Below, one piece after another: positions 1 to 9,202 of a stretch of 42,293 nucleotides of DNA (position 1 is the first letter of the stretch; every line of letters begins with the position of its first letter). The translations under genes and the position numbers were made by a program. The notes beneath the pieces are model-generated. The model saw only the letters and a program-made list of their open reading frames with translations. It did not search any database and had not been told where the DNA came from. This DNA comes from Flavobacteriaceae bacterium UBA980 (GTDB lineage: Bacteria; Bacteroidota; Bacteroidia; Flavobacteriales; Flavobacteriaceae). Location: assembly GCA_002292265.1 (NCBI GenBank), contig DBBQ01000045.1, positions 1 through 42,293 on the forward strand. The letters are read 5' to 3'.

Positions 1-80
1 CTTTTTTTTTGGAAAACGTCTAGGTTACGAGTAGTTAGGTTTGGGGAGTATTTAAAAAATATTTGGAGTTAAAATAGAAT

Positions 81-1049
81 CTATTCCTCTACAGATGCCG
101 GTTCCATTTGGATCTCTGTCTTCTGATACATCATTTTAGCAATCGTAAGGGCAGCAGTAGTAATGATTTGATTCATGTTTTCTACTTCCATTTTTTCGGC
201 TTCGTCTCCTGCTCTGTGGTAAAAATCAAAATTTTTAAAGTCAAATGAGGACAAGGTAAAAGCAGGGGTTTCCAGCTCTTGGAAAAAGGCGTAATTATCT
301 GATCGCCTAAAGAGATTGAGTTCTTTAGCTTCTGAAAGAAATTGTACAAAATTTGGGGAAATGGTATTAATCACTTCCGGCATATTGGAATAGTTGTAGC
401 CAGTCATATAGACTTGATTTGCTCCAGTGGTCAAAGTTTTCCCGATCATTTCAAAATTGATCATGTAGTCCGGTTTGATGTTTTCATCTTTAAAGCGTTG
501 CGCCAAATGATAGGCACCTCTAAGGCCTTTTTCTTCATCAGCAAATAGAGCCAATACAATATTTTGATCCCATTCAAATTGTGCTAAAAACGATCCTACC
601 TGTAGTACTGCCGTAGATCCGGTAGCATTGTCGTTAGCTCCGTTGTAAATTGTATCTCCTTCGGAACCTCGAATTCCCACATGGTCCAAATGGGCACCAA
701 TCAATATCGTTTTTTTCTGAGGGTCATACGTCCCAATTTGACCAACCAGGTTATAAGTTTTTACGCCTTTGGTACTCAAGGTGTCTTGATAGTCGGGATA
801 AAAGGGAGTAATGTTGTTTGCTTGAAAATAGTCGGTGACAAATTCTGCGGCTTTAAAGTAGCCCCCACTTTGGGAATCCCGCCCCATCATACTGTCCGAG
901 GCTAGGGTAAAAAGAATTTTTTGAGTCTCAGAAGGATTTATTTGATTTTGAACTTGTTCCAAAGTGAGTGTTTCAATCGGGTGGGTGGGGGTATTTTTAC
1001 ATCCCATAAAGAGAATGAGAAAGGAAAGAGAAGCTAATTTTTTCAACAT
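81..1049 (-). CDS. M28 family metallopeptidase, lipoprotein
   Basis: Probable zinc aminopeptidase of family M28, anchored as a lipoprotein and acting in the periplasm or at the outer membrane. A short signal peptide ends in a lipobox with Cys17. The M28 metal set is complete: His120 (AHLDHVG), Asp140 (NGANDNATG), Glu172/Glu173 (ADEEKG), Glu200 (NFEMIG) and His278 (FYHRAGD). The fourth ligand is Glu where several characterised enzymes have Asp. The 322-residue length fits a single catalytic domain with no PA insert. It is divergent from the gene at 1094, with 44 nt between the two starts. Substrate is unknown. Confidence 0.88.
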   Translation of the reverse strand: MLKKLASLSFLILFMGCKNTPTHPIETLTLEQVQNQINPSETQKILFTLASDSMMGRDSQSGGYFKAAEFVTDYFQANNITPFYPDYQDTLSTKGVKTYNLVGQIGTYDPQKKTILIGAHLDHVGIRGSEGDTIYNGANDNATGSTAVLQVGSFLAQFEWDQNIVLALFADEEKGLRGAYHLAQRFKDENIKPDYMINFEMIGKTLTTGANQVYMTGYNYSNMPEVINTISPNFVQFLSEAKELNLFRRSDNYAFFQELETPAFTLSSFDFKNFDFYHRAGDEAEKMEVENMNQIITTAALTIAKMMYQKTEIQMEPASVEE

Positions 1050-1093
1050 TATCTTTTTTTTTTGGTTTAAATATAAGATTGTATTTTTAGTTC

Positions 1094-1696
1094 ATGAATA
1101 AAATTAGTTTGTTCTTTTTTTTACTAGTCTCTTTGGCATTTGGTCAAAAAGGGGAACGCTCACAACTCGTTCTACCTCCAAAACAAATTGTACAAATCAA
1201 TTATCCTTTGTACCAAGGGTTTAATGTCAAAATTTGGAACAAGTCTAAATTTGATTTAGGTGTTTCGGCTCGAGAACAAAAAACAGACTCTTTAGTCAAA
1301 GGCTTTGGTTTGGATTCGGGAAGTTCAGCAGTCTTAGAAGTCAACAAAGGTCTGTACCTGCAATTTGAAAACGGCTATCTAGCCTCACTAAAAGTGGAAT
1401 ACACCTTACAAAAAGGAATGGAAGGGAAAAAGAAATCTACAAAATCCCTTACACAGCAACGGGCGTTTTATTTGGAAAACAATACAGCACAAAGCATTCC
1501 TTTGCGTATTCCTGGGGTGATGAATCCCAACCTGAGCCCCTTTTCACGGAGTGGGGTCGATTTACCCAACGGGCAAAAAATCTTTCTTGATCTCAATGGA
1601 AAACGAATCTTGATCTTTACTGTTACCGATTCCATTCCCCACGGAGCTCGCATCGATGTCGCAAATCTGATTAACAAAGCTTTAAACGAGCAATAG
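1094..1696 (+). CDS. Hypothetical secreted protein
   Basis: A 200-residue protein with a clear Sec signal peptide (about residues 1-17, Phe/Leu rich, ending AFGQ). I do not recognise the family. The mature part looks beta-rich (many alternating hydrophobic residues) and has no cysteines, metal motif or membrane segment, so it is probably a soluble periplasmic or surface protein. The ATG is the first in frame and gives a textbook signal peptide. It is divergent from the M28 peptidase and convergent with gltD. Confidence 0.6.
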   Translation: MNKISLFFFLLVSLAFGQKGERSQLVLPPKQIVQINYPLYQGFNVKIWNKSKFDLGVSAREQKTDSLVKGFGLDSGSSAVLEVNKGLYLQFENGYLASLKVEYTLQKGMEGKKKSTKSLTQQRAFYLENNTAQSIPLRIPGVMNPNLSPFSRSGVDLPNGQKIFLDLNGKRILIFTVTDSIPHGARIDVANLINKALNEQ

Positions 1697-1816
1697 GAGC
1701 GCTACCAATCAAATAAATATTGAAATTTCACATATAGTTGACTGTTTTTGATTCCGTATCGGTTTCCTTCCTCAATTCTAGAATAGCCATTGGTCCCCTA
1801 TATAGGAGATGTTAAA

Positions 1817-1874
1817 CAGATTAGGATTCCATTTGAGTAAAGGTTGCAAGAAAAAACCTTGCCCAACTAATCTG
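1817..1874. repeat. Nested inverted repeat between convergent genes
   Basis: Outer arms CAGATTA and TAATCTG (1817-1823 and 1868-1874) enclose a second inverted pair, GTTGCAAG and CTTGCCCAAC, with an A-rich loop and a two-base bulge. It lies between the 3' ends of the gene at 1094 and gltD. It could end or stabilise the gltBD transcript. The T-run on the minus strand sits in the hairpin loop, not after the stem, so it is not a standard intrinsic terminator. Confidence 0.4.
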
Positions 1875-1904
1875 AGGTTATCTTATTGCGATCGAATTCA
1901 AGTT

Positions 1905-3371
1905 TTATACAGCTACCAAATCCCCGGCTTTATTTTTTTGCGGCAGGGTAGAAGTTCCCATTAGGTAGGAGTCTACTTGGTGCGCCGCTTCTCGACCTTC
2001 TGAGATCGCCCACACGATGAGGGATTGTCCTCTACGGCAGTCTCCAGCGGTAAAAATTGATTTCTTATTGGTTTGGTAATCGTTTTCTCCTTTGATGTTT
2101 CCTCGTTCGTCAAAAGTAAGTCCAAACTGTTCGGGTAAGCTTTTTTCAGGCCCCGTAAATCCAAGAGCAAGCAAGGCCAAATCACAAGGCCATTCTTTTT
2201 CAGAATCCTCTTTTTCGATAAGCTGAGGACGCTCTCCAGGAATTTTCTTCCATTGGACTTCTACTGTTTTGAGTCCTTTAACGTGCCCTTTCTCGTCTCC
2301 AATAAATTCTTTGGTCAAGATACTCCACTCTCTGTGACTCCCTTCCTCATGAGACGAAGAAGTTTTCAGTTTAAAAGGCCAGTAGGGCCAAGGGTGTTCC
2401 TCTGTTCTGCTGTCTGCAGGTTTGGGTAGTATCTCAAAATTGGTAACACTTTTTGCCCCGTGGCGGTTGGAAGTTCCAATACAATCGGATCCAGTGTCTC
2501 CTCCTCCAATGACCACCACATTTCGGTCTTTGGCGAGGAATTTTGCATCCCGATCGTGTTGTCCATCCACTGCCTTGTTGTTGTGTGGGAGAAAATCCAT
2601 CGCTTGCACAACGCCTTCCAAGTCTGCACCAGGAATGGGCATCTGACGCTTGATGGTTGCTCCGGTTGCGAGGACAACGGCATCGTATTCATTTTCTAAG
2701 GCTTCCGCAGTAATGGTTTTACCAATTTCTACATTGCATTGAAACTGAATGCCTTCTGCTTCCAATATTTCCAAACGTCGGTCGATGACCTTTTTTTCCA
2801 TTTTAAAATCAGGAATACCATAGCGCAACAGTCCTCCGATTTTATTGTCACGTTCAAATACAGTAACGGTGTGTCCAGCCCGGTTCAACTGTTGTGCAGC
2901 AGCAAGACCTGCAGGGCCTGACCCAACGATGGCTACTGTTTTACCTGTTCTTGTTTCTGGAGGTTCAGGTTGAATCCAACCTTCATTAAACCCGCGCTCT
3001 ACTATGTATTTTTCAATCAATTCAATAGATACAGGAGGGTTTACAATTCCCAATACACAAGCTTCTTCACAAGGAGCAGGGCACAGTCTTCCCGTAAATT
3101 CAGGGAAGTTGTTGGTGCTGTGCAAAATGGTCAGTGCACGTTCCCACTCGTTTTTATACACCGCATCGTTAAAGTCGGGAATGAGGTTACCCAAAGGACA
3201 GCCGCTGTGACAGAAAGGAACTCCGCAATCCATACATCGTGCTCCCTGTTCTTGCAACTCCTCAGTTTTGGGTGCTAGGGTAAATTCATTGTAATTTTTC
3301 ACTCTTTTTTTAGGATCGATGACCGGTTCTTTCATTCGGTCATATTCCATAAAACCTTTAATTTTTCCCAT
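1905..3371 (-). CDS. gltD: Glutamate synthase small (beta) subunit
   Basis: NADPH-oxidising subunit of glutamate synthase (GOGAT); it passes electrons through Fe-S clusters and FAD to GltB for ammonia assimilation. The 488-residue length is standard. The N-terminal ferredoxin-like domain carries Cys46, 49, 54, 58 and Cys97, 101, 105. A Rossmann motif GSGPAG follows at about 151-156 (FAD), and a second dinucleotide site, VIGGGDTGSD, lies further on (NADPH). The C-terminal TAGDCRRGQSL motif closes the FAD site. It is the second gene after gltB on this strand, with 3 nt between them, so the two are surely co-transcribed. Confidence 0.97.
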   Translation of the reverse strand: MGKIKGFMEYDRMKEPVIDPKKRVKNYNEFTLAPKTEELQEQGARCMDCGVPFCHSGCPLGNLIPDFNDAVYKNEWERALTILHSTNNFPEFTGRLCPAPCEEACVLGIVNPPVSIELIEKYIVERGFNEGWIQPEPPETRTGKTVAIVGSGPAGLAAAQQLNRAGHTVTVFERDNKIGGLLRYGIPDFKMEKKVIDRRLEILEAEGIQFQCNVEIGKTITAEALENEYDAVVLATGATIKRQMPIPGADLEGVVQAMDFLPHNNKAVDGQHDRDAKFLAKDRNVVVIGGGDTGSDCIGTSNRHGAKSVTNFEILPKPADSRTEEHPWPYWPFKLKTSSSHEEGSHREWSILTKEFIGDEKGHVKGLKTVEVQWKKIPGERPQLIEKEDSEKEWPCDLALLALGFTGPEKSLPEQFGLTFDERGNIKGENDYQTNKKSIFTAGDCRRGQSLIVWAISEGREAAHQVDSYLMGTSTLPQKNKAGDLVAV

Positions 3372-3374
3372 AAT

Positions 3375-6300
3375 TTAAACTGTTTTTTCAAGTTCTTGTT
3401 TGGCCAATAATTCTAGCGCACGTTTGTAGTCTGTTGGCATTACTTTTATAAAGTTTCTACTCGACTCTGGCCAATTTTTCAATATTGATCTTGCTTTCGG
3501 ACTTTTTGTGTAGTCAACATGGTTTTGAAGCAATCCTTGAATGGTAGTTCGGTCGCTGTCTTGAAGATCTTCCAATTCTACCATTTCGAGGTTGAATTTC
3601 TTCTCGTCAAAAGTTCCATCCTCGCTGTGTAAATAGGCAATTCCACCACTCATTCCAGCAGCAAAATTTCTTCCGAAGTCACCAAGGATGACTGCAATTC
3701 CGCCGGTCATGTATTCACATCCGTGATCGCCAATTCCTTCGACCACAGCTTTTGCTCCAGAATTACGGACACAAAAACGTTCTCCTGCGATTCCATTGAT
3801 GTACGCTTCTCCTTGGGTGGCACCATAGAGTGCTACATTTCCAACAATGATATTTTCATGAGGAATAAACGTAGATTTTTCAGGAACCTGGGCTACTAGT
3901 GTTGCCCCGGAGAGTCCCTTACCGAAATAATCATTAACGGTCCCTTCTACTTTCATGAAAAGGCCGTGGGTAGCAAAGCCTCCAAAGCTTTGTCCTGCTG
4001 TCCCTGTAAACTTTAAACTCAAGGTATGCTCTGGCAGACCCCCAGCTCCGTGAATTTTTGAAATTTCATTACTCAAAATAGCACCTACTGTACGGTTGGT
4101 ATTTTTGATTCGATACTCCAAATGTTGTTTTTCTTTTCGATACAACGCGGGATGCGCCTGACTCAAAATATCAAAATCTAGTACGTTTTCCAACTGGTGA
4201 TCTTGTGTTTGGGTATTGTATTCTTTAACTTGTGGGGGCACCTCAGGTTTGTAAAGTATTTTAGATAAATTAATACCCTGCGCTTTGTAATGATCCAAGG
4301 CTTTTTTCATATTGAGCTTTTGGGATTGACCTACCATTTCATTCATTGTTCTAAAGCCAAGTTCAGCCATGATTTGACGTAATTCTTCCGCAACAAAATA
4401 CATGTAGTTGATTACATGTTCGGGTTTACCTTTAAAGTTTTTACGCAATTCGGGATCTTGGGTGGCAATTCCTACAGGACAGGTGTTCAGATGACAAGCG
4501 CGCATCATGATACAGCCCGAAGCGATGAGAGGGGCTGTAGAAAACCCAAATTCTTCCGCTCCCAACAAACAGGCGATTGCAACGTCTCTTCCAGTTTTCA
4601 TTTGACCGTCACACTCTAAAACGATACGGCTTCTCAAGTCATTTAGGACTAAGGTTTGTTGTGCTTCAGCAATTCCAAGTTCCCAAGGAAGTCCCGCGTG
4701 TTTTAAGGAAGTTAGGGGTGAAGCCCCTGTCCCTCCATCAAAACCTGAGATCAGAATCACATCTGCTTTGGCTTTGGCTACTCCTGCTGCAATAGTTCCT
4801 ACGCCAACTTCAGAGACGAGCTTAACATTTACTCGCGCTTCTCTATTCGCATTTTTTAGATCGTAAATCAATTGTGCCAAATCTTCAATGGAGTAGATGT
4901 CGTGGTGGGGAGGTGGAGAAATTAATCCTACATAAGGAGTCGAATTTCTTACCGAGGCGATGTAGGGATTAACCTTTGGACCGGGAAGTTGTCCTCCTTC
5001 TCCTGGCTTGGCACCTTGCGCCATTTTAATCTGAATCTCTTTGGCAGAACTCAAGTAATGACTCGAAACGCCAAAACGTCCAGAGGCAACTTGTTTGATG
5101 GCAGAGTTTCTCAAGTTTCCGTCTTGATCTGGTTGGAAGCGTTTTGGATCTTCACCCCCTTCTCCAGAATTACTTTTTCCGCCAATTCGGTTCATCGCAA
5201 TGGCTAAATTTTCATGTGCTTCTTGGCTGATTGAACCTAAAGACATGGCACCGGTTTTAAAACGTTTTACGATTTCAGTCCAGGGTTCCACCTGATCTAT
5301 TGGGATGGGGTCAAAGCTGGAAAATTCAAAGAGCCCCCTAAGGGTCATCAACTTTTCGTTTTGATCGTTAATTAGTTTGGAAAACGTCTCGTAGCTTTCG
5401 GGCTTGTTCTGACGAACAGCCTGTTGCAGGGTGGTTATGGTTGACGGATTGACTACATGGGCTTCTCCATCTCTTCTCCACCGGTAATCACCACCAATTT
5501 CTAGGGGAAGTCCTAACTTGGATTCGTGAATGTATGCCTTTGTATGGCGTTTGCTGATTTCTTTTTCGATCTCATAGAGTCCAATTCCTTCAATTCGGGT
5601 AGCCGTATTGAAGAAAAAACGATCAATCAAATTTTTGGATAAACCCAAAGCTTCATAAATCTGAGCCCCGCGATAGGAATGCAAGGTAGAAATCCCAATT
5701 TTATTCATCACTTTGACAATTCCTTTTGCAATGGCTTTGTTAAAGTTTTCGATTGCCTTATCCGCATCTAGTGAAATGGTTCCTTGTTCTGTCTGATGAA
5801 CGATAATTTCATTGACCATGTAGGGGTTGATAGCACTTGCTCCATATCCAAAAAGTAGAGAGAAATGGTGTGGTTCGCGAGGTTCTGCAGATTCAATTAG
5901 AATTCCAAATTTTGAACGTTGTTTGGATCGTTTAAATGCGTGGTGGGTATGCGAAGTGGCCAACAACATAGGGATGGGTGCCATAGAAGGTGATACACCT
6001 CGGTCAGAAAGGATGATGATGTTTGCTCCTTGTTCGATGGCTTTTTCAACTTCTTGGATCATTTCCTCCAGCGCCTGCTCCAAACCGTTTAAACCACTTT
6101 GTGTTTCGTACAATGTCGAAACCGTAGCAGATTTAAAATCGTCATTTTCAATAAACTTAATTTTATCTAAATCTTCGTTTGAGATAACGGGATTTTGTAT
6201 GCTTAATTTTTTGGCATGGTCTGCGGTGATGTCGAATAGGTTGTAATCACTTCCGATACTCAAACTAGTATCGGTTACAATTTCTTCGCGAATTCCGTCA

Positions 6301-7877
6301 AGAGGGGGGTTGGTAACTTGTGCAAAAAGTTGTTTGAAATAGTTGTATAGCAGTTGGGGGCGGTCGGACAAAACGGCCAGAGGGGTATCTGTACCCATAG
6401 AGCCGATGGCTTCTTTGCCCTCTACACTCATCGGAGTGATAATGGTTTTTAGGTCTTCCTGAGTATATCCAAAAATACGCATCCGCGTTTCAAAATCTTC
6501 CTCCTCCACTGGGGTTTTATTTCCTGTGTAAGGAATGTTTTTAAGAGGGAGGAGGTTTTTGTCAAGCCACTTTTTATAGGGTCGTTTGGTTGTGATTTCT
6601 TTCTTAATTTCCTCGTCTTCTATAATGCGTCCTTCATCCATATCGACTAAAAACATTTTTCCGGGTTCCAGACGTCCGTGTTTTTCGATATTTTCAGGTA
6701 ATATATCCAATACTCCTGTTTCAGAGGACATGACGACATAGCCATCTTTGGTGACGGAATACCTTGAGGGTCGCAAACCGTTTCGGTCTAAGAGCGCTCC
6801 GATGTATTTTCCATCCGTAAAGGGTATGGAAGCGGGTCCATCCCAAGGCTCCATGATACAGGCATTGTATTGGTAAAATGCTTTTTTGTCTTCGTCCATA
6901 GAAGCGTGTTTTTCCCAAGCTTCTGGGACGAGCATCATCATAACTTCAGGAAGTGATCTTCCCGTGGCTAAAAGGATTTCAACAACCATATCCATCGATG
7001 CGGAGTCGGATTTGCCAGAGAGGATAACGGGTAAAATCTTTTTTATTTCAGGGCCAAATAAGTCATTTTCAAGAAGCTCTTCACGTGCTTCCATTCTACT
7101 GAGGTTTCCTCGGAAGGTATTGATCTCCCCATTGTGACACATATATCGAAAGGGTTGTGCCAAATCCCAAGTGGGGAAGGTATTGGTAGAAAAGCGCTGG
7201 TGTACCAAAGCCAAACGAGTGACTACAGCAGGGTCTTTTAAATCTTGATAATACCCTTTGATGTCCTCAGGAATCAAGAGTCCTTTGTAGATCAGGGTAT
7301 GGGTGGAAAGACTTGGAAGATAGAAATAGCTTGCTTCTGAAAGTTTTGAAGAGAAGATGGTGTGCTCAGCAATTTTGCGAGCAATAAATAGCTTGATATT
7401 GAACTGATGATCGGAAAGTGTGTCCGATCCCCTACCTACAAAAACTTGCATGATATGAGGTTCCGTTTGAGCCGCAATAGCACCTACAACATCTGGATTT
7501 ACAGGGATTTTACGCCAGCCTAATACTTCAAGCCCTTGTTTTTGAATTTCGTTTTCCAGTACTCCAATACAATAAGAACGTTGATTTTCTTTTTTGGGTA
7601 AAAAAACCATTCCTACAGCGTATTGATGCAACTCGGGGAGTTTAAAATTACACTGAGTAACTAAAAAATCGTGTGGAATTTCAATCAATATTCCAGCACC
7701 GTCACCTGTTTTACCGTCGGCACTAACGGCCCCACGGTGTTCGAGTTTGTCTAAAATATCTAACGCTTTGTGAATGATGTCATTTGTTTTCTTCCCTTGA
7801 AGGCTACAAATGAAACCTGCACCACAATTGTCGTGTTCGTACTGAGGATCGTAAAGTCCTTGTTTGGCTGGCAGCAT
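3375..7877 (-). CDS. gltB: Glutamate synthase large (alpha) subunit
   Basis: Catalytic subunit of GOGAT: glutamine + 2-oxoglutarate gives two glutamates. 1500 residues, full length. An N-terminal class-II glutaminase domain follows a 17-residue propeptide, shorter than in E. coli; the nucleophile is Cys18 (DNCGAGF). The central domain, the FMN/synthase domain (about 800-1200, with GGKSNSGEGGED) and the C-terminal beta-helix domain are all present. The [3Fe-4S] motif C-x5-C-x4-C is in ASGCIMMRACHLNTCPVG. It is the first gene of the gltBD operon; the 191-nt divergent gap to anmK should hold both promoters. Confidence 0.98.
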   Translation of the reverse strand: MLPAKQGLYDPQYEHDNCGAGFICSLQGKKTNDIIHKALDILDKLEHRGAVSADGKTGDGAGILIEIPHDFLVTQCNFKLPELHQYAVGMVFLPKKENQRSYCIGVLENEIQKQGLEVLGWRKIPVNPDVVGAIAAQTEPHIMQVFVGRGSDTLSDHQFNIKLFIARKIAEHTIFSSKLSEASYFYLPSLSTHTLIYKGLLIPEDIKGYYQDLKDPAVVTRLALVHQRFSTNTFPTWDLAQPFRYMCHNGEINTFRGNLSRMEAREELLENDLFGPEIKKILPVILSGKSDSASMDMVVEILLATGRSLPEVMMMLVPEAWEKHASMDEDKKAFYQYNACIMEPWDGPASIPFTDGKYIGALLDRNGLRPSRYSVTKDGYVVMSSETGVLDILPENIEKHGRLEPGKMFLVDMDEGRIIEDEEIKKEITTKRPYKKWLDKNLLPLKNIPYTGNKTPVEEEDFETRMRIFGYTQEDLKTIITPMSVEGKEAIGSMGTDTPLAVLSDRPQLLYNYFKQLFAQVTNPPLDGIREEIVTDTSLSIGSDYNLFDITADHAKKLSIQNPVISNEDLDKIKFIENDDFKSATVSTLYETQSGLNGLEQALEEMIQEVEKAIEQGANIIILSDRGVSPSMAPIPMLLATSHTHHAFKRSKQRSKFGILIESAEPREPHHFSLLFGYGASAINPYMVNEIIVHQTEQGTISLDADKAIENFNKAIAKGIVKVMNKIGISTLHSYRGAQIYEALGLSKNLIDRFFFNTATRIEGIGLYEIEKEISKRHTKAYIHESKLGLPLEIGGDYRWRRDGEAHVVNPSTITTLQQAVRQNKPESYETFSKLINDQNEKLMTLRGLFEFSSFDPIPIDQVEPWTEIVKRFKTGAMSLGSISQEAHENLAIAMNRIGGKSNSGEGGEDPKRFQPDQDGNLRNSAIKQVASGRFGVSSHYLSSAKEIQIKMAQGAKPGEGGQLPGPKVNPYIASVRNSTPYVGLISPPPHHDIYSIEDLAQLIYDLKNANREARVNVKLVSEVGVGTIAAGVAKAKADVILISGFDGGTGASPLTSLKHAGLPWELGIAEAQQTLVLNDLRSRIVLECDGQMKTGRDVAIACLLGAEEFGFSTAPLIASGCIMMRACHLNTCPVGIATQDPELRKNFKGKPEHVINYMYFVAEELRQIMAELGFRTMNEMVGQSQKLNMKKALDHYKAQGINLSKILYKPEVPPQVKEYNTQTQDHQLENVLDFDILSQAHPALYRKEKQHLEYRIKNTNRTVGAILSNEISKIHGAGGLPEHTLSLKFTGTAGQSFGGFATHGLFMKVEGTVNDYFGKGLSGATLVAQVPEKSTFIPHENIIVGNVALYGATQGEAYINGIAGERFCVRNSGAKAVVEGIGDHGCEYMTGGIAVILGDFGRNFAAGMSGGIAYLHSEDGTFDEKKFNLEMVELEDLQDSDRTTIQGLLQNHVDYTKSPKARSILKNWPESSRNFIKVMPTDYKRALELLAKQELEKTV

Positions 7878-8068
7878 ATAATAAATTTAAAGGATAGCTA
7901 ATGTAAGAAGACTGCAGCTAAACCATGTAGGAATGGACATGTAAATCTTATTGTTTTGCGAAATCTTAAAATTTTAATCATTCAACAGGAAAATCGTTAT
8001 TTATAAATCAAAAAATTGTAAAAATGTTAATTTTTGTTTCCTTTGTTTGAATGTCTAAGTAGATTCTT

Positions 8069-9130
8069 TTGAAAAAACAGGTTTATAAAGTTGTCGGAGT
8101 CATGTCCGGGACCTCATTGGATGGGATCGATTTAGTGTGTGTGCGTTTTACCCTAGGTGTCCCTTGGAAGTTTTCTATCGAAGCCTCAGAAACAATAGCA
8201 TATGCAACTGATTGGCGTTACCAGTTAGGAGGGTTACACGCAGAAAGTGATGAGGTTATCCGAGACGTGAATAATCGCTATACAGCGCATTTAGGAAACG
8301 TCATAAAAGAATTTATTGCGAAACACCAGTTGGAAGGGATTGATGCAGTGTGTTCGCACGGTCATACAGTGTTTCATCAGCCTGAAAGAGGTATCACCTT
8401 TCAGTTAGGAAATCTGAAAAAGTTAGCTGAACGGGTTCAGCTTACTGTAGTTTGTGACTTTAGAACTCAAGATGTGGCTCATGGAGGTCAGGGGGCTCCT
8501 TTAGTTCCTATCGGTGATCAGCTTTTATTTGGAAACTATGATGCGTGTTTAAATTTAGGGGGCTTTGCCAATGCTTCTTTAACAGACCAAGGGGTTCTAG
8601 TCGCCTATGATCTTTGTGCAGTAAATACGGTTTTAAATTTTTTAGCTCAAAAAAAAGGACTGGAATACGATTTTGGAGGTGCACTAGCTCAAAAAGGCAA
8701 GCGAATTGATTTACTTTTTGAAACCCTTGAATCGTTGGATTTTTATACCCAAACTCCTCCAAAGTCGCTGGGGATAGAGTGGGTTCACGCCGTTCTTTTT
8801 CCGATTCTAAATAAATATGATTCCCATCCAGTAGAAGATTTACTTTATACGTATTCCCTCCATATTGGGAAGCAGATTGGTTTGTGTTTTGGTTCAGGTC
8901 AGCAGGTTTTAGCAAGTGGAGGTGGGGTGAAGAATGATTTTTTAATGCACCAAATTCAAAAGCACACCCCAGCAAAAATTTGTATTCCTGATTTAGAAAT
9001 TATCGACTTTAAGGAAGCGTTGATTTTTGGTTTATTGGGTGTGTTGCGCTTACGCGAAGAAAACAATTGTTTGGCCTCTGTCACGGGAGCCGCTCGAGAC
9101 CACAGTTCGGGGATGATTTTTCAGCCTTAA
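8069..9130 (+). CDS. anmK: Anhydro-N-acetylmuramic acid kinase
   Basis: Phosphorylates and hydrates 1,6-anhydro-MurNAc to MurNAc-6-phosphate in peptidoglycan recycling, in the cytoplasm. Family motifs are clear: MSGTSLDGID near residues 12-21, GHTVFHQP, GAPLVPIGD and NLGGFAN. 353 residues, typical. The start is TTG: an ATG a little upstream (8051) runs into a stop after three codons, and the next in-frame Met lies inside the conserved MSGTSLDG motif. It stands alone, divergent from gltB and followed by nhaD after 72 nt. Confidence 0.95.
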   Translation: MKKQVYKVVGVMSGTSLDGIDLVCVRFTLGVPWKFSIEASETIAYATDWRYQLGGLHAESDEVIRDVNNRYTAHLGNVIKEFIAKHQLEGIDAVCSHGHTVFHQPERGITFQLGNLKKLAERVQLTVVCDFRTQDVAHGGQGAPLVPIGDQLLFGNYDACLNLGGFANASLTDQGVLVAYDLCAVNTVLNFLAQKKGLEYDFGGALAQKGKRIDLLFETLESLDFYTQTPPKSLGIEWVHAVLFPILNKYDSHPVEDLLYTYSLHIGKQIGLCFGSGQQVLASGGGVKNDFLMHQIQKHTPAKICIPDLEIIDFKEALIFGLLGVLRLREENNCLASVTGAARDHSSGMIFQP

Positions 9131-9202
9131 ATTTTTCTTGGATTCCATAGCTGTTCGGGTATAGATTTTTATATTTTTAGAGTCACAAACTAAAATTGAT
9201 TT

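Noticed and set aside
1797..1806. CCTATATAGG palindrome
   Set aside because: Ten-base AT-centred palindrome in an AT-rich gap between convergent genes; too short to separate from chance.
5827..6246. 139-codon plus-strand frame inside gltB
   Set aside because: Antisense of a conserved, full-length gltB; no recognisable domain.
8508..8975. 155-codon minus-strand frame inside anmK
   Set aside because: Antisense of conserved anmK; composition not protein-like and no family seen.
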